From CAYMEK01 sp964389305 (GTDB taxonomy: Bacteria > Spirochaetota > Spirochaetia > SZUA-6 > DRHE01), in assembly GCA_964389305.1 (NCBI GenBank), contig CAYMEK010000001.1, forward strand, positions 124,001-188,000: a stretch of 64,000 nt of DNA, in the 5' to 3' direction. Within the stretch, counting starts at the first letter, position 1. The number at the start of each line of letters is the position of its first letter. Of this stretch, positions 54,830 through 63,142 are shown piece by piece. The notes under the pieces were generated by a model that made no database searches, had not been told where the DNA came from, and saw only the letters and a list, made by a program, of their open reading frames with translations. The translations under genes and the position numbers were made by a program.

Positions 54830-56125
54830 CTATTTTCCGATCGAGTAGAAGGCATCCCTTCCCGGGTAGCTGGCGTTGGAGCCGAGAAGATCTTCGATGC
54901 GCAGTAGCTGGTTGTACTTGGCCAGACGATCCGATCGGGAAAGGGAGCCGGTCTTGATCTGTCCGGTTTCCAGGGCCACCACCAGATCGGCGATGAAGGC
55001 GTCTTCTGTCTCTCCGCTTCTGTGTGAAACGACCGCCGTGTAGCCGGCTCGCTTGGCCATCTCCACCGCCTCGTAGGTTTCGGTCAGGGTGCCGATCTGA
55101 TTGACCTTTATCAGGATCGAGTTCGCCACTCCCTGTTCGATTCCCTGCTTGAGGCGGACGGTGTTGGTCACGAACACGTCATCCCCGACGAGCTGCACCT
55201 TGTCCTTCAACCGTTCGGTCAGAAGTTTCCAGCCTTCCCAGTCATCCTCGGCCATTCCGTCTTCAATCGAGATAATCGGGTACTTACCGGCCCAGTCGGC
55301 CCAGAAATCGACCATTTCCGCCGCCGACAGCTCCCGCCTGTCCGACTTCTTGAACACGTACCTGCCCTTTTTCGAGTCGTAGAACTCGGAGGCGGCCGGG
55401 TCCAAAGCGATCAGCAGGTCCTCCTTCGGTTTGTAACCCGCCTTTTCCACCGCCTGGAGAATGACTTCGATCGCCTCTTCGTTGGATTTGAGGTTGGGCG
55501 CGAAGCCGCCCTCATCGCCGACCGCCGTGGAGTAGCTCTTGGCGCTCAGTACGGCCTTGAGGTGGTGGAAAACCTCGGAGAGCATCCGCAGGCCCTCCCG
55601 AAAAGAAGGGGCTCCTACGGGCATGACCATGAATTCCTGGAAATCCACGGAGTTGTCGGCATGAGCGCCACCGTTGATGATGTTGGCCATGGGTACGGGC
55701 AGCAGGGAGGCATGGTATGCTCCCAGGTACTTGAACAGGGGTAGATCGAGGTACTCGGCGGCCGCCCGGGCCGTAGCCAGAGACACACCGAGGATCGCGT
55801 TGGCGCCCAGCCTGCCCTTGTTCTCCGTGCCGTCCTTGTTTATCATCGTGCGGTCCACATCCACCTGGTTGAGGGCGTTGAGGCCTACGATCTCGGCTGC
55901 GATCACGTTGTTCACGTTTTCTACCGCCTTCATCACCCCTTTGCCCAGGTAGCGGGCTTTGTCGCCGTCCCGCAGCTCCACGGCTTCGTGCTCGCCCGTA
56001 GAGGCGCCGGAGGGCACCGCAGCCCGGCCCTGACAGCCGCTCTCCAGATGAACGTCTACTTCCACTGTAGGGTTTCCCCGCGAGTCGAGAATTTCACGGG
56101 CTTCCACCCATTCGATAATACTCAT
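54830..56125 (-). CDS. eno: Enolase
   Basis: 431 residues, normal length. AREILDSRGNPTVEVDV, VPSGASTGEHEAVELRD, LPVPMANIINGGAHADNSVDFQEFMVMP, GDEGGFAPN, ISIEDGMAEDDWEGW, GDDVFVTNT, LIKVNQIGTLTET and SHRSGETEDAFIADL cover the whole active site and Mg sites. It interconverts 2-phosphoglycerate and phosphoenolpyruvate. GGAGAGGA precedes the ATG. It is a single gene with a strong own promoter. Confidence 0.97.
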   Translation of the reverse strand: MSIIEWVEAREILDSRGNPTVEVDVHLESGCQGRAAVPSGASTGEHEAVELRDGDKARYLGKGVMKAVENVNNVIAAEIVGLNALNQVDVDRTMINKDGTENKGRLGANAILGVSLATARAAAEYLDLPLFKYLGAYHASLLPVPMANIINGGAHADNSVDFQEFMVMPVGAPSFREGLRMLSEVFHHLKAVLSAKSYSTAVGDEGGFAPNLKSNEEAIEVILQAVEKAGYKPKEDLLIALDPAASEFYDSKKGRYVFKKSDRRELSAAEMVDFWADWAGKYPIISIEDGMAEDDWEGWKLLTERLKDKVQLVGDDVFVTNTVRLKQGIEQGVANSILIKVNQIGTLTETYEAVEMAKRAGYTAVVSHRSGETEDAFIADLVVALETGQIKTGSLSRSDRLAKYNQLLRIEDLLGSNASYPGRDAFYSIGK

Positions 56126-56167
56126 CGTCCTCTCCTGCTGTGAATCGCTTTTTTAAAACCTATCTGT

Positions 56168-56196
56168 AATATGGTAAGGAGCAACAACACTGTCAA
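56168..56196 (-). promoter_or_regulatory. Enolase promoter
   Basis: Minus strand consensus TTGACA (56196-56191), 17-base spacer, CATATT (56173-56168). The start lies about 35 bases before the eno ATG. This and the promoter at 56294 lie back to back in the 238-base divergent spacer, in which nothing else is visible. Confidence 0.75.
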
Positions 56197-56293
56197 GACA
56201 GCGGCTTCTCAGTTTCTTAGGAAGCCTGGATGGCAATCCCTGAAACCGGCAGCCTGACTTGAGGAACGGCCACAAGGTAGACGCCTCTTCAGC

Positions 56294-56323
56294 TTGACCG
56301 CAGGCGAAGCAGGGTCCTACAAT
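56294..56323 (+). promoter_or_regulatory. Promoter of the UPF0158-GNAT gene
   Basis: TTGACC (56294-56299), 18-base spacer, TACAAT (56318-56323), about 40 bases before the ATG at 56364. Confidence 0.68.
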
Positions 56324-56363
56324 GACAGCGGATGCATCTATCCACCGGTAAGAGGAAGTGGTA

Positions 56364-57302
56364 ATGAATTTTAGCCTGGACGATGAGCTAATGGAACAGA
56401 TCATCTTCGCTATGGAGGATCAGCAGCACAGCTACCTGATCCACCGCGGAACGGGCGAGCTGGTGCGGACCGAGGAGGCAGCCGGTGAAGATTCGCCGGA
56501 CCAGGAGGCAGAGGCTTTTTTACCCATACCGGAGTGGCAGCCCGTCCACGGGTTCCGCTTGATGGAGAAGTTCGTATCCAGGCTGCGTAATCCTCTTCTG
56601 CGGGACCGGCTGAGTGAAGCCCTCTCTTCGGGAAAGGGAGTGTTCAGGAAGTTCAAGGATATTCTGAAAGACAACCGGGAGATCGAGCGCTTCTGGTTCA
56701 CCTTCAAGGAACGCGAGCTGCGCCTGGTGGTCTGGCAGTGGTACAACGATCAGAGGGAGCTGGCCGGCCTGGAGCGCCTGGAGGAGGAACCGCAGGTGGT
56801 GGAAGGCCTTGAAGACCTGCTGGCAAGCGACTTTTCCTTTTCTGCGGCAGAAGAGCATCATTTGGATTCGATCCTGGCGCTGGACAGAGAAGCTTTTACG
56901 GCCAGGTTCCCCGAAGCCGAGCCTGCCGCGGCTGCCGACTGTTACCAAAGCTCCCGCAGTGGCCTGCCCGGCCCCTTGGACCGGGACAGCTTTATTCTGG
57001 TTGCAGAGACGCCGGAGCAGGATTTTGCCGGATTCGTTTGGGCCGTGAAGGAGAGCGACCCCCTGAGCGGCGGGCGGCTGCTTCGCCTCCGCCAGCTCGC
57101 AGTGGTTCTGCGCTATCGCGGTGTGGGTCTCGGAGCCCTGCTGTTGAAAAAGTTGATCGTAGAGGCCCGGGACCGGGGCTATCACCGGGTTCGCAGCGAG
57201 CTCGACGGCACCTGTCTCGCACTGGCCGGTTTGTTCGCGGAGCTGGGTTTTCGTCCGGTTTCTCAAGTCATGGAGCTCGATCCTTCCCGCTTCGAACAGT
57301 AG
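56364..57302 (+). CDS. UPF0158 domain fused to GNAT acetyltransferase
   Basis: 312 residues from the ATG before NFSLDDELMEQIIFAMED. Residues about 1-130 show the UPF0158 pattern (LIHRGTGELV, LPIPEWQPVHGFRLMEKFV, LRDRLSEALSSGKGVFRKFKDIL, ERFWFTFKERELRLVVWQWYND). Residues about 165-305 form a GNAT domain: FILVAETPEQDFAGFVWAV, then RLRQLAVVLRYRGVGLGALLLKKLIVEARDRG, with the acetyl-CoA loop reading RGVGLG in place of Q/RxxGxG/A, and GLFAELGFRPVSQVMEL. UPF0158 proteins are uncharacterised. The fusion hints that UPF0158 recognises the acetylation substrate or regulates the enzyme. Single gene; substrate unknown. Confidence 0.8.
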   Translation: MNFSLDDELMEQIIFAMEDQQHSYLIHRGTGELVRTEEAAGEDSPDQEAEAFLPIPEWQPVHGFRLMEKFVSRLRNPLLRDRLSEALSSGKGVFRKFKDILKDNREIERFWFTFKERELRLVVWQWYNDQRELAGLERLEEEPQVVEGLEDLLASDFSFSAAEEHHLDSILALDREAFTARFPEAEPAAAADCYQSSRSGLPGPLDRDSFILVAETPEQDFAGFVWAVKESDPLSGGRLLRLRQLAVVLRYRGVGLGALLLKKLIVEARDRGYHRVRSELDGTCLALAGLFAELGFRPVSQVMELDPSRFEQ

Positions 57303-57373
57303 AGCTTCGAGCCGCCGCAGACTTCGGCTCCGGACGACGAAAGAGGCCCGGGCGACGCTAAAAGCCGTTTACC

Positions 57374-57401
57374 TTGCCAAGGTTGATAAAATCAATAATA
57401 A
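57374..57401 (+). promoter_or_regulatory. Candidate promoter of the nqr operon
   Basis: TTGCCA (57374-57379), 16-base spacer, TAATAA (57396-57401), in the AT-rich stretch just before nqrB. The ribosome binding site TGGAGG and the ATG at 57435 follow. Confidence 0.4.
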
Positions 57402-57434
57402 TAAGCTTCGACAATATTGTGGAGGTTTTCACGA

Positions 57435-58382
57435 ATGGCCAAGCAGCAGAGGCTGATTCTCTGGCAGTTGCCCATGAAGCGCGTGATCTACGCTCTGATT
57501 CCTGCTGCCGTTGCTTCGCTATATTTTTTCGGTTGGAGAAGCCTGGTCATCCTGGCAGTCGTTAACGCCGCCGGCTTCCTGACCGAGTTCATATTCTTGA
57601 GGTTCAGGAAAGAACCGGTCACCTCGGCAGTATTCGTCACCAACTTTATCCTCGCCCTTTCCCTGCCGCCGACCATTCCCTACTGGATGGCCGCTGTCGG
57701 CGCCGTGGTAGCCGTTCTGTTCGGTAAGATGGTTTTCGGCGGCTTCGGGAAGAACGTGTTCAATCCCGCCATGGTCGGCCGGGCTTTTCTCTACGTCAGC
57801 TTCGGCGTCCAGATGACCTCCCAGTGGGTCGAGCCTTTTACGTTTGCCGGCTTTCCGGGGGGGTTCACCCGCTACGCCGCCGATGCGGTCAGTCAGGCCA
57901 CACCGCTGGCCCGCCTTGCCGCCCACGAGCAGGTCTCCTGGCTCCAGCTCCTGCTGGGAAATGTCTCCGGAAGCTTCGGTGAAACCAGTGCGTTGCTGCT
58001 GCTGTTGGGAGGCCTCTATATCGTGTGGAAGAAAGCGGCAGCCTGGCAGATCGTTCTCGGCGGCCTGGGAGGGTTTCTCCTGACTCAAGTCCTCTTCTGG
58101 CTGGCCGGTATCCCCGCCGCCGGCGATCCCCTTCACGTCCTGCTGGCCGGCGGCTTCATTTTCGGCGTGTTTTTCGTCATTACCGAGCCGGTTTCCGCTT
58201 CCCAGACCACCAATCCGGGGCGCTGGATATACGGGACCTTTTTCGGGATCATGGTGGTGGTGATCCGTACCTTCAGCGCCTGGCCGGAAGCGGTGATGTT
58301 CGCCACCCTGCTGGCCAACATGTTCGCCCCCATCCTGGACTATCTGATCAGGCAGAGAAGACGGAAGAGGAGCGCCGCATGA
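57435..58382 (+). CDS. nqrB: NQR/RNF subunit B/D: membrane protein with FMN-Thr site
   Basis: 315 residues, about nine or ten membrane helices. This is RnfD length; classical NqrB is about 410. GKNVFNPAMVGRAFLYVSF and DAVSQATPLARL are present. The latter matches the [ST]xAT motif in which FMN is bound covalently to Thr (Thr156 here). GDPLHVLLAGGFIFGVFFVITEPVSASQTTNPGRWIYGTFFGIMVVVIR is the conserved C-terminal block of the NqrB/RnfD family. It forms part of the sodium- or proton-translocating core in the cytoplasmic membrane. First gene of a tight five-gene operon (four-base overlap with nqrC). Named nqrB because the operon ends with nqrF and has no rnfB/rnfC; structurally it is between RnfD and NqrB. 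Confidence 0.88.
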   Translation: MAKQQRLILWQLPMKRVIYALIPAAVASLYFFGWRSLVILAVVNAAGFLTEFIFLRFRKEPVTSAVFVTNFILALSLPPTIPYWMAAVGAVVAVLFGKMVFGGFGKNVFNPAMVGRAFLYVSFGVQMTSQWVEPFTFAGFPGGFTRYAADAVSQATPLARLAAHEQVSWLQLLLGNVSGSFGETSALLLLLGGLYIVWKKAAAWQIVLGGLGGFLLTQVLFWLAGIPAAGDPLHVLLAGGFIFGVFFVITEPVSASQTTNPGRWIYGTFFGIMVVVIRTFSAWPEAVMFATLLANMFAPILDYLIRQRRRKRSAA

Positions 58383-59008
58383 GCGCGGATAAGAAACAGA
58401 GCAAGCTCGGGCGCAGCCTGTTCACGATCTTTTTCATGTTCGCCGTGACCCTGGTTTTTATCTCGGTACTTTCTCTGATCTACGTGTTGACCCGCGACAC
58501 GATCAGTCTCAACGAATCCCTGTTTGTCAAGCGGGCGGTGCTGTACGCCGCCGGCCTGGAGGTTCCTCAAGACGGCGTCGAGGCGAACGCCCTCTACGAG
58601 CAGCGAGTCCGGGAGGTCAAGAACGACAGCGGCGAGCTTCTTTACTACGAGATCCTCGGCCCGCAGGGAAGAGCGCTGCAGGGTTACGTGCTGCCCGTTA
58701 CCGGCGCCGGGCTCTGGGGAAAAATCGTTTCGGTAGTGGGTGTGGAACCGGACCTGAAGACCTTGACCGGGATCGATTTCATTTCGCAGAACGAAACTCC
58801 GGGCCTGGGCGGCAGGATCACGGAGAGCTGGTTCAAGGAGCAGTTCCGGGGCAAGCGCTGGCCCCTAAGCACGGTGCCGGAGGGCGAGCCTGCCGGCAGC
58901 CAGGAGTTCCAGGCCATTACCGGCGCCACCAATACGACCAATGGAGTCAGGGGTATCCTCAACAACCGTCTGGCAACGGCCGAAGAAACGATTCAGGCGG
59001 GACAGTAG
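58379..59008 (+). CDS. nqrC: NQR/RNF subunit C/G: FMN-bearing periplasmic-domain subunit
   Basis: 209 residues. One N-terminal membrane helix (LFTIFFMFAVTLVFISVLSLIYVL) and an outside domain with GLWGKIVSVVGVEPDLKTLTGIDFISQNETPGLGGRI. The flavinylation motif is FQAITGATNTTNGV, with Thr184 in TGAT (usually SGAT) as the expected FMN site. Length is nearer RnfG than NqrC (about 255). It passes electrons between the D/E iron-sulfur site and NqrB. A flavin transferase (ApbE) is needed for FMN attachment and is not in the window. Start overlaps the nqrB stop. Confidence 0.9.
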   Translation: MSADKKQSKLGRSLFTIFFMFAVTLVFISVLSLIYVLTRDTISLNESLFVKRAVLYAAGLEVPQDGVEANALYEQRVREVKNDSGELLYYEILGPQGRALQGYVLPVTGAGLWGKIVSVVGVEPDLKTLTGIDFISQNETPGLGGRITESWFKEQFRGKRWPLSTVPEGEPAGSQEFQAITGATNTTNGVRGILNNRLATAEETIQAGQ

Positions 59009-59016
59009 GAGGGTCT

Positions 59017-59703
59017 ATGAGATCGTATAAACTCAAGCAGGTTTTTTCCGATGACATAGGGGTAAACAATCCCGTTTTCGTGCAGATCCTGGGGATCTGC
59101 TCGACCCTGGCGGTGACCAACGTGTTGAAGAACACGGTGGTTATGTGCGCCGGATTGATCTTCGTGACCGGGCTGTCCAATCTGACCGTATCGCTGCTGA
59201 GAGCGTGGATGCCCGGGCGGGTGCGCATGATGGCGGAAACTCTGATCATCGCCGCCTACGTGATTATCGTGGACGTGGTGTTGAAAGCCTACGTGCCCGA
59301 CATTTCCCGACAACTGGGACCGTACGTCGGCTTGATCATCACCAACTGCATCATCATGGGTCGGGCCGAGGCTTTTGCCCTGTCCAATCCCCCCTCCCTT
59401 TCACTGGTAGACGGGCTGTCCTCCGGGCTGGGCTACAGCTATGTGCTCCTGTCGATCGCCTTCGTACGGGAGCTGCTGGGCTCCGGATCGATCTGGGGCT
59501 ACCGGGTGCTAGGCGACTGGTGGACTAACTGGAACATCATGGTCATGGCGCCGGGAGCTTTCTTCGTGCTGGCCCTGTTCATCTGGGTGGTGAAGGGCAG
59601 CTTCCTGAAGGAGAAGAAGAAAGAGGGGGCGCAGTCCGGGAGCGCCGCCGGTGCTCAGGCTCGATCCTCTGCGGCCGCGGCGGGATCGGGAGGCGCATCA
59701 TGA
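59017..59703 (+). CDS. nqrD: NQR subunit D / RnfE-like membrane subunit
   Basis: 228 residues, six hydrophobic helices. NNPVFVQILGICSTLAVTNVLKN and LIITNCIIMGRAEAFALSNPP are the two conserved half-repeats whose Cys residues help bind the intramembrane [2Fe-2S] with NqrE. DGLSSGLGYSYVLLSIAFVRELLGSGSIWG is also conserved. A low-complexity Ala/Ser/Gly tail of about 25 residues (after KEKKKE) exceeds the usual length. It overlaps nqrE by four bases. Whether it is NqrD or RnfE is a matter of naming; the nqrF in the same operon favours NqrD. Confidence 0.9.
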   Translation: MRSYKLKQVFSDDIGVNNPVFVQILGICSTLAVTNVLKNTVVMCAGLIFVTGLSNLTVSLLRAWMPGRVRMMAETLIIAAYVIIVDVVLKAYVPDISRQLGPYVGLIITNCIIMGRAEAFALSNPPSLSLVDGLSSGLGYSYVLLSIAFVRELLGSGSIWGYRVLGDWWTNWNIMVMAPGAFFVLALFIWVVKGSFLKEKKKEGAQSGSAAGAQARSSAAAAGSGGAS

Positions 59704-60296
59704 GTCCGGGACTGCTGGCCTTCGGCATCTTTTTCGCCGCCATTTTCACCAACAATATCCTGCTCACCAATTTCCTGGGTATGTGCTCCTTCCTGGCGGT
59801 GTCGCGGGAAGTGAAGACGTCGGTGGGCCTGGGCATGGCGGTCGTCTTCGTCATGACCTGCACCAGCGTGCTGAACTGGCTGATCTACTACCATGTCCTG
59901 GTGCCTCTGGATATCGTGTATCTTCGCTTCATCGCCTTTATCATCGTGATCGCCGCCTTCGTGCAGCTGGTGGAGATGGTCATCGAGCGTGTTTCCGACA
60001 CGTTATATTCCGCCCTGGGGATCTTCCTGCCCCTGATAACCGTCAACTGCGCCATCCTGGGCACCAGCCTGTTCATGGTGATTCGGGAATACACGCTTTT
60101 ATCTTCGCTAGCCTTCGGGGCCGGCAGCGGTATTGGTTGGGCCCTGGCCATCATCGCCATGGCCGGGATCCGCACCAAGCTCAACATCCGCTCCAAGGTG
60201 CCCTTCGGTTTGACCGGCGCGGGAATTACTCTGATCATCGCCGGCATAATGGCCCTGGCCTTTATGGGATTCGCCGGAATGATAAATATTACTTGA
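59700..60296 (+). CDS. nqrE: NQR subunit E / RnfA-like membrane subunit
   Basis: 198 residues, six helices. FAAIFTNNILLTNFLGMCSFLAVS and PLITVNCAILGTSLFM carry the two cluster Cys residues matching those of NqrD in inverted topology. FGAGSGIGWALAIIAMAGIRTKL is a conserved loop. Together D and E form the central membrane [2Fe-2S] site. ATG overlaps the nqrD stop (ATGA). Eighteen bases before nqrF. Confidence 0.92.
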   Translation: MSPGLLAFGIFFAAIFTNNILLTNFLGMCSFLAVSREVKTSVGLGMAVVFVMTCTSVLNWLIYYHVLVPLDIVYLRFIAFIIVIAAFVQLVEMVIERVSDTLYSALGIFLPLITVNCAILGTSLFMVIREYTLLSSLAFGAGSGIGWALAIIAMAGIRTKLNIRSKVPFGLTGAGITLIIAGIMALAFMGFAGMINIT

Positions 60297-60314
60297 AAGG
60301 TTGCGATACTTCTC

Positions 60315-61418
60315 ATGCTGATTGATTTCTTGCTGGCCGTCGCGGCCATGTGCGGTCTGGCTACCTTCCTGGCTCTGCTCATGGTGATCGCCGATCTGAC
60401 TGTGGGCAACTACGGAGAGGTAGAAATCACCGTCAACTCCGAGAAGAAGATGACCGTGGAAGGCGGAAAGCCGCTGCTGTCCACCTTGATGGGGGAGAAG
60501 CTGTTCATCCCCTCGGCCTGCGGGGGCAGGGGCTCCTGCGGTACCTGCAAGGTCAAGGTGGTCTCGGATATCGGCGACTACCTGGCCACCGAGCTTCCCT
60601 GGATCACGGAGGAGGAAAAAGAGGAGAACGTCCGCCTTTCCTGCCAGGTCAAGGTCAAGAAGGACCTTTCCATCCAGATACCGGAGGAGCTTTTCAACGT
60701 CAAGGAGTACCGGACCCGGGTCGAGCGCATCCGCGACCTGACTCACGACATCAAGGAGATAACCCTCAAGCTGCTCGATCCCCCGGAGATCAACTTCAAG
60801 GCCGGACAGTACATCCAGTTCCAGACCCCGGAATACGAGCTGTCCTCCGAATCCGTGTATCGGGCCTACTCCTGTTCCTCGCCTCCGTACCGGAAGGACA
60901 GCCTGGAGCTGGAGATCCGCCTGGTACCGAATGGGATCTGCACCACCTACGTGTTCAACTATATGAATGAAGGGGAACAGATCACCATCAACGGACCCTA
61001 CGGGGAGTTCTTCCTGCAGGACAGCGAGCGCGATATCGTGTTCATCGCCGGGGGCTCGGGCATGGCGCCGATCAAGTCGATGCTCCACGATATGGTCGAG
61101 AAGGGTATCGATCGCAAGGCCGCCTATTTTTTCGGAGCCGTATCGCGGCGTGACCTGTTCCTGGTCGAGGAGATGAGAGAGCTGGAGAAAAAGCTGCCCA
61201 ATTTCACCTATATTCCAGCCCTGTCGGGGCCCAAGCCGGAGGACAGGTGGAAAGGTGATACCGGGTTGATCACGGAGGTGCTGGACCGGCACCTGGAGAG
61301 CGCGGATAATCTCGAGGCCTACTTGTGCGGCAGCCCGGGCATGATCGACGCCAGTGTTGCGGTGCTGAAAAGCAAGGGGCTGCCGGAAGAGCTGATCTTC
61401 TATGACAAGTTCGCTTAA
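60315..61418 (+). CDS. nqrF: NQR subunit F: NADH-oxidising [2Fe-2S]/FAD subunit
   Basis: 367 residues. One N-terminal membrane helix (LIDFLLAVAAMCGLATFLALLMVIADL), then a plant-type ferredoxin domain with Cys69, Cys75, Cys78 and Cys110 (CGGRGSCGTC...LSC). An FNR-like domain follows: VYRAYSCSSPPY for FAD, FIAGGSGMAPIKSML for NADH, and the C-terminal AYLCGSPGMIDASVAVL. It takes electrons from NADH at the cytoplasmic face. NqrF is the defining subunit of NQR as opposed to RNF, which uses RnfB and RnfC. It is shorter than V. cholerae NqrF (408) mainly in the linker regions. No nqrA precedes nqrB in this operon. Confidence 0.93.
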   Translation: MLIDFLLAVAAMCGLATFLALLMVIADLTVGNYGEVEITVNSEKKMTVEGGKPLLSTLMGEKLFIPSACGGRGSCGTCKVKVVSDIGDYLATELPWITEEEKEENVRLSCQVKVKKDLSIQIPEELFNVKEYRTRVERIRDLTHDIKEITLKLLDPPEINFKAGQYIQFQTPEYELSSESVYRAYSCSSPPYRKDSLELEIRLVPNGICTTYVFNYMNEGEQITINGPYGEFFLQDSERDIVFIAGGSGMAPIKSMLHDMVEKGIDRKAAYFFGAVSRRDLFLVEEMRELEKKLPNFTYIPALSGPKPEDRWKGDTGLITEVLDRHLESADNLEAYLCGSPGMIDASVAVLKSKGLPEELIFYDKFA

Positions 61419-61436
61419 AGCAAGGATAGTAGAGCT

Positions 61437-61907
61437 ATGAAGCAGACCGTTCAAATGGAAAGGATCCAGGAAAAGATGCGCCCCGGAGTGATCACCCGGG
61501 ATGGTTTTCTCGGAAGCGACCGGCGCAAGCTGATCGATATCCTGATCGAGGACGATGAGGCGGTCAAGCGCATGGATCTGACCCATCAGAGGATCGCCGG
61601 GCGGATGATCGAGCTGCGCGACGCCGGGATGCGCGGCCTCGGGGAGTTCGTCGAGGTGCCGCCCCACTACGAAGTGCGGGTCGACAGCGTGCGGGGAAAG
61701 CTGCCCTGTCCGTTCGGCGACCCGGGCATTTTCCCCAAAACCAACGTCATGATACGCAACATCCGGCTCGGGCGGGAGCTTACCTACACGGATCTGCATA
61801 TCCACCTGATCGGCTCCCACGGATTCTACGAGGGCACCGGATCTCCCTTCCGCCTGGAGCCGGCCGAGCTGGCGGAGGTGCTGGAAATCGAGCCGACGGC
61901 CGAATAG
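61437..61907 (+). CDS. Conserved-looking protein of unknown function linked to nqrF
   Basis: 156 residues, soluble, no signal. It follows nqrF after 18 bases with AAGGATAG before the ATG, so it belongs to the operon. RPGVITRDGFLGSDRRKLIDILIEDDEAVKRMDLTHQRIAGRM and the His-rich late segment TYTDLHIHLIGSHGFYEGTGSPFRLEP look like ordered, conserved sequence. HxH...H could bind a metal. One Cys only (KLPCPFGD). I do not recognise a family. The position suggests assembly or regulation of the NQR-like complex, but this is a guess from context. The spacer after it holds only a small CCGGT-TTCG-ACCGG hairpin (61956-61969). Confidence 0.65.
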   Translation: MKQTVQMERIQEKMRPGVITRDGFLGSDRRKLIDILIEDDEAVKRMDLTHQRIAGRMIELRDAGMRGLGEFVEVPPHYEVRVDSVRGKLPCPFGDPGIFPKTNVMIRNIRLGRELTYTDLHIHLIGSHGFYEGTGSPFRLEPAELAEVLEIEPTAE

Positions 61908-61990
61908 GATGGGGTAGGGTTGTCAGGAGAGGGACGCTCCGGAGGCGGCTACCATCCGGTTTCGACCGGTTCACAGCTTCGGGATACGCT

Positions 61991-63134
<1,144 letters not shown>

Positions 63135-63142
<8 letters not shown>

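Noticed and set aside
57435..60296. Classical RNF complex
   Set aside because: No RnfB or RnfC is present and the operon ends in a clear NqrF, so NQR naming was kept with caveats.
60108..61820. 570-codon minus-strand frame opposite nqrE-nqrF
   Set aside because: Shadow of the NQR subunits; low-complexity translation and no start signal.
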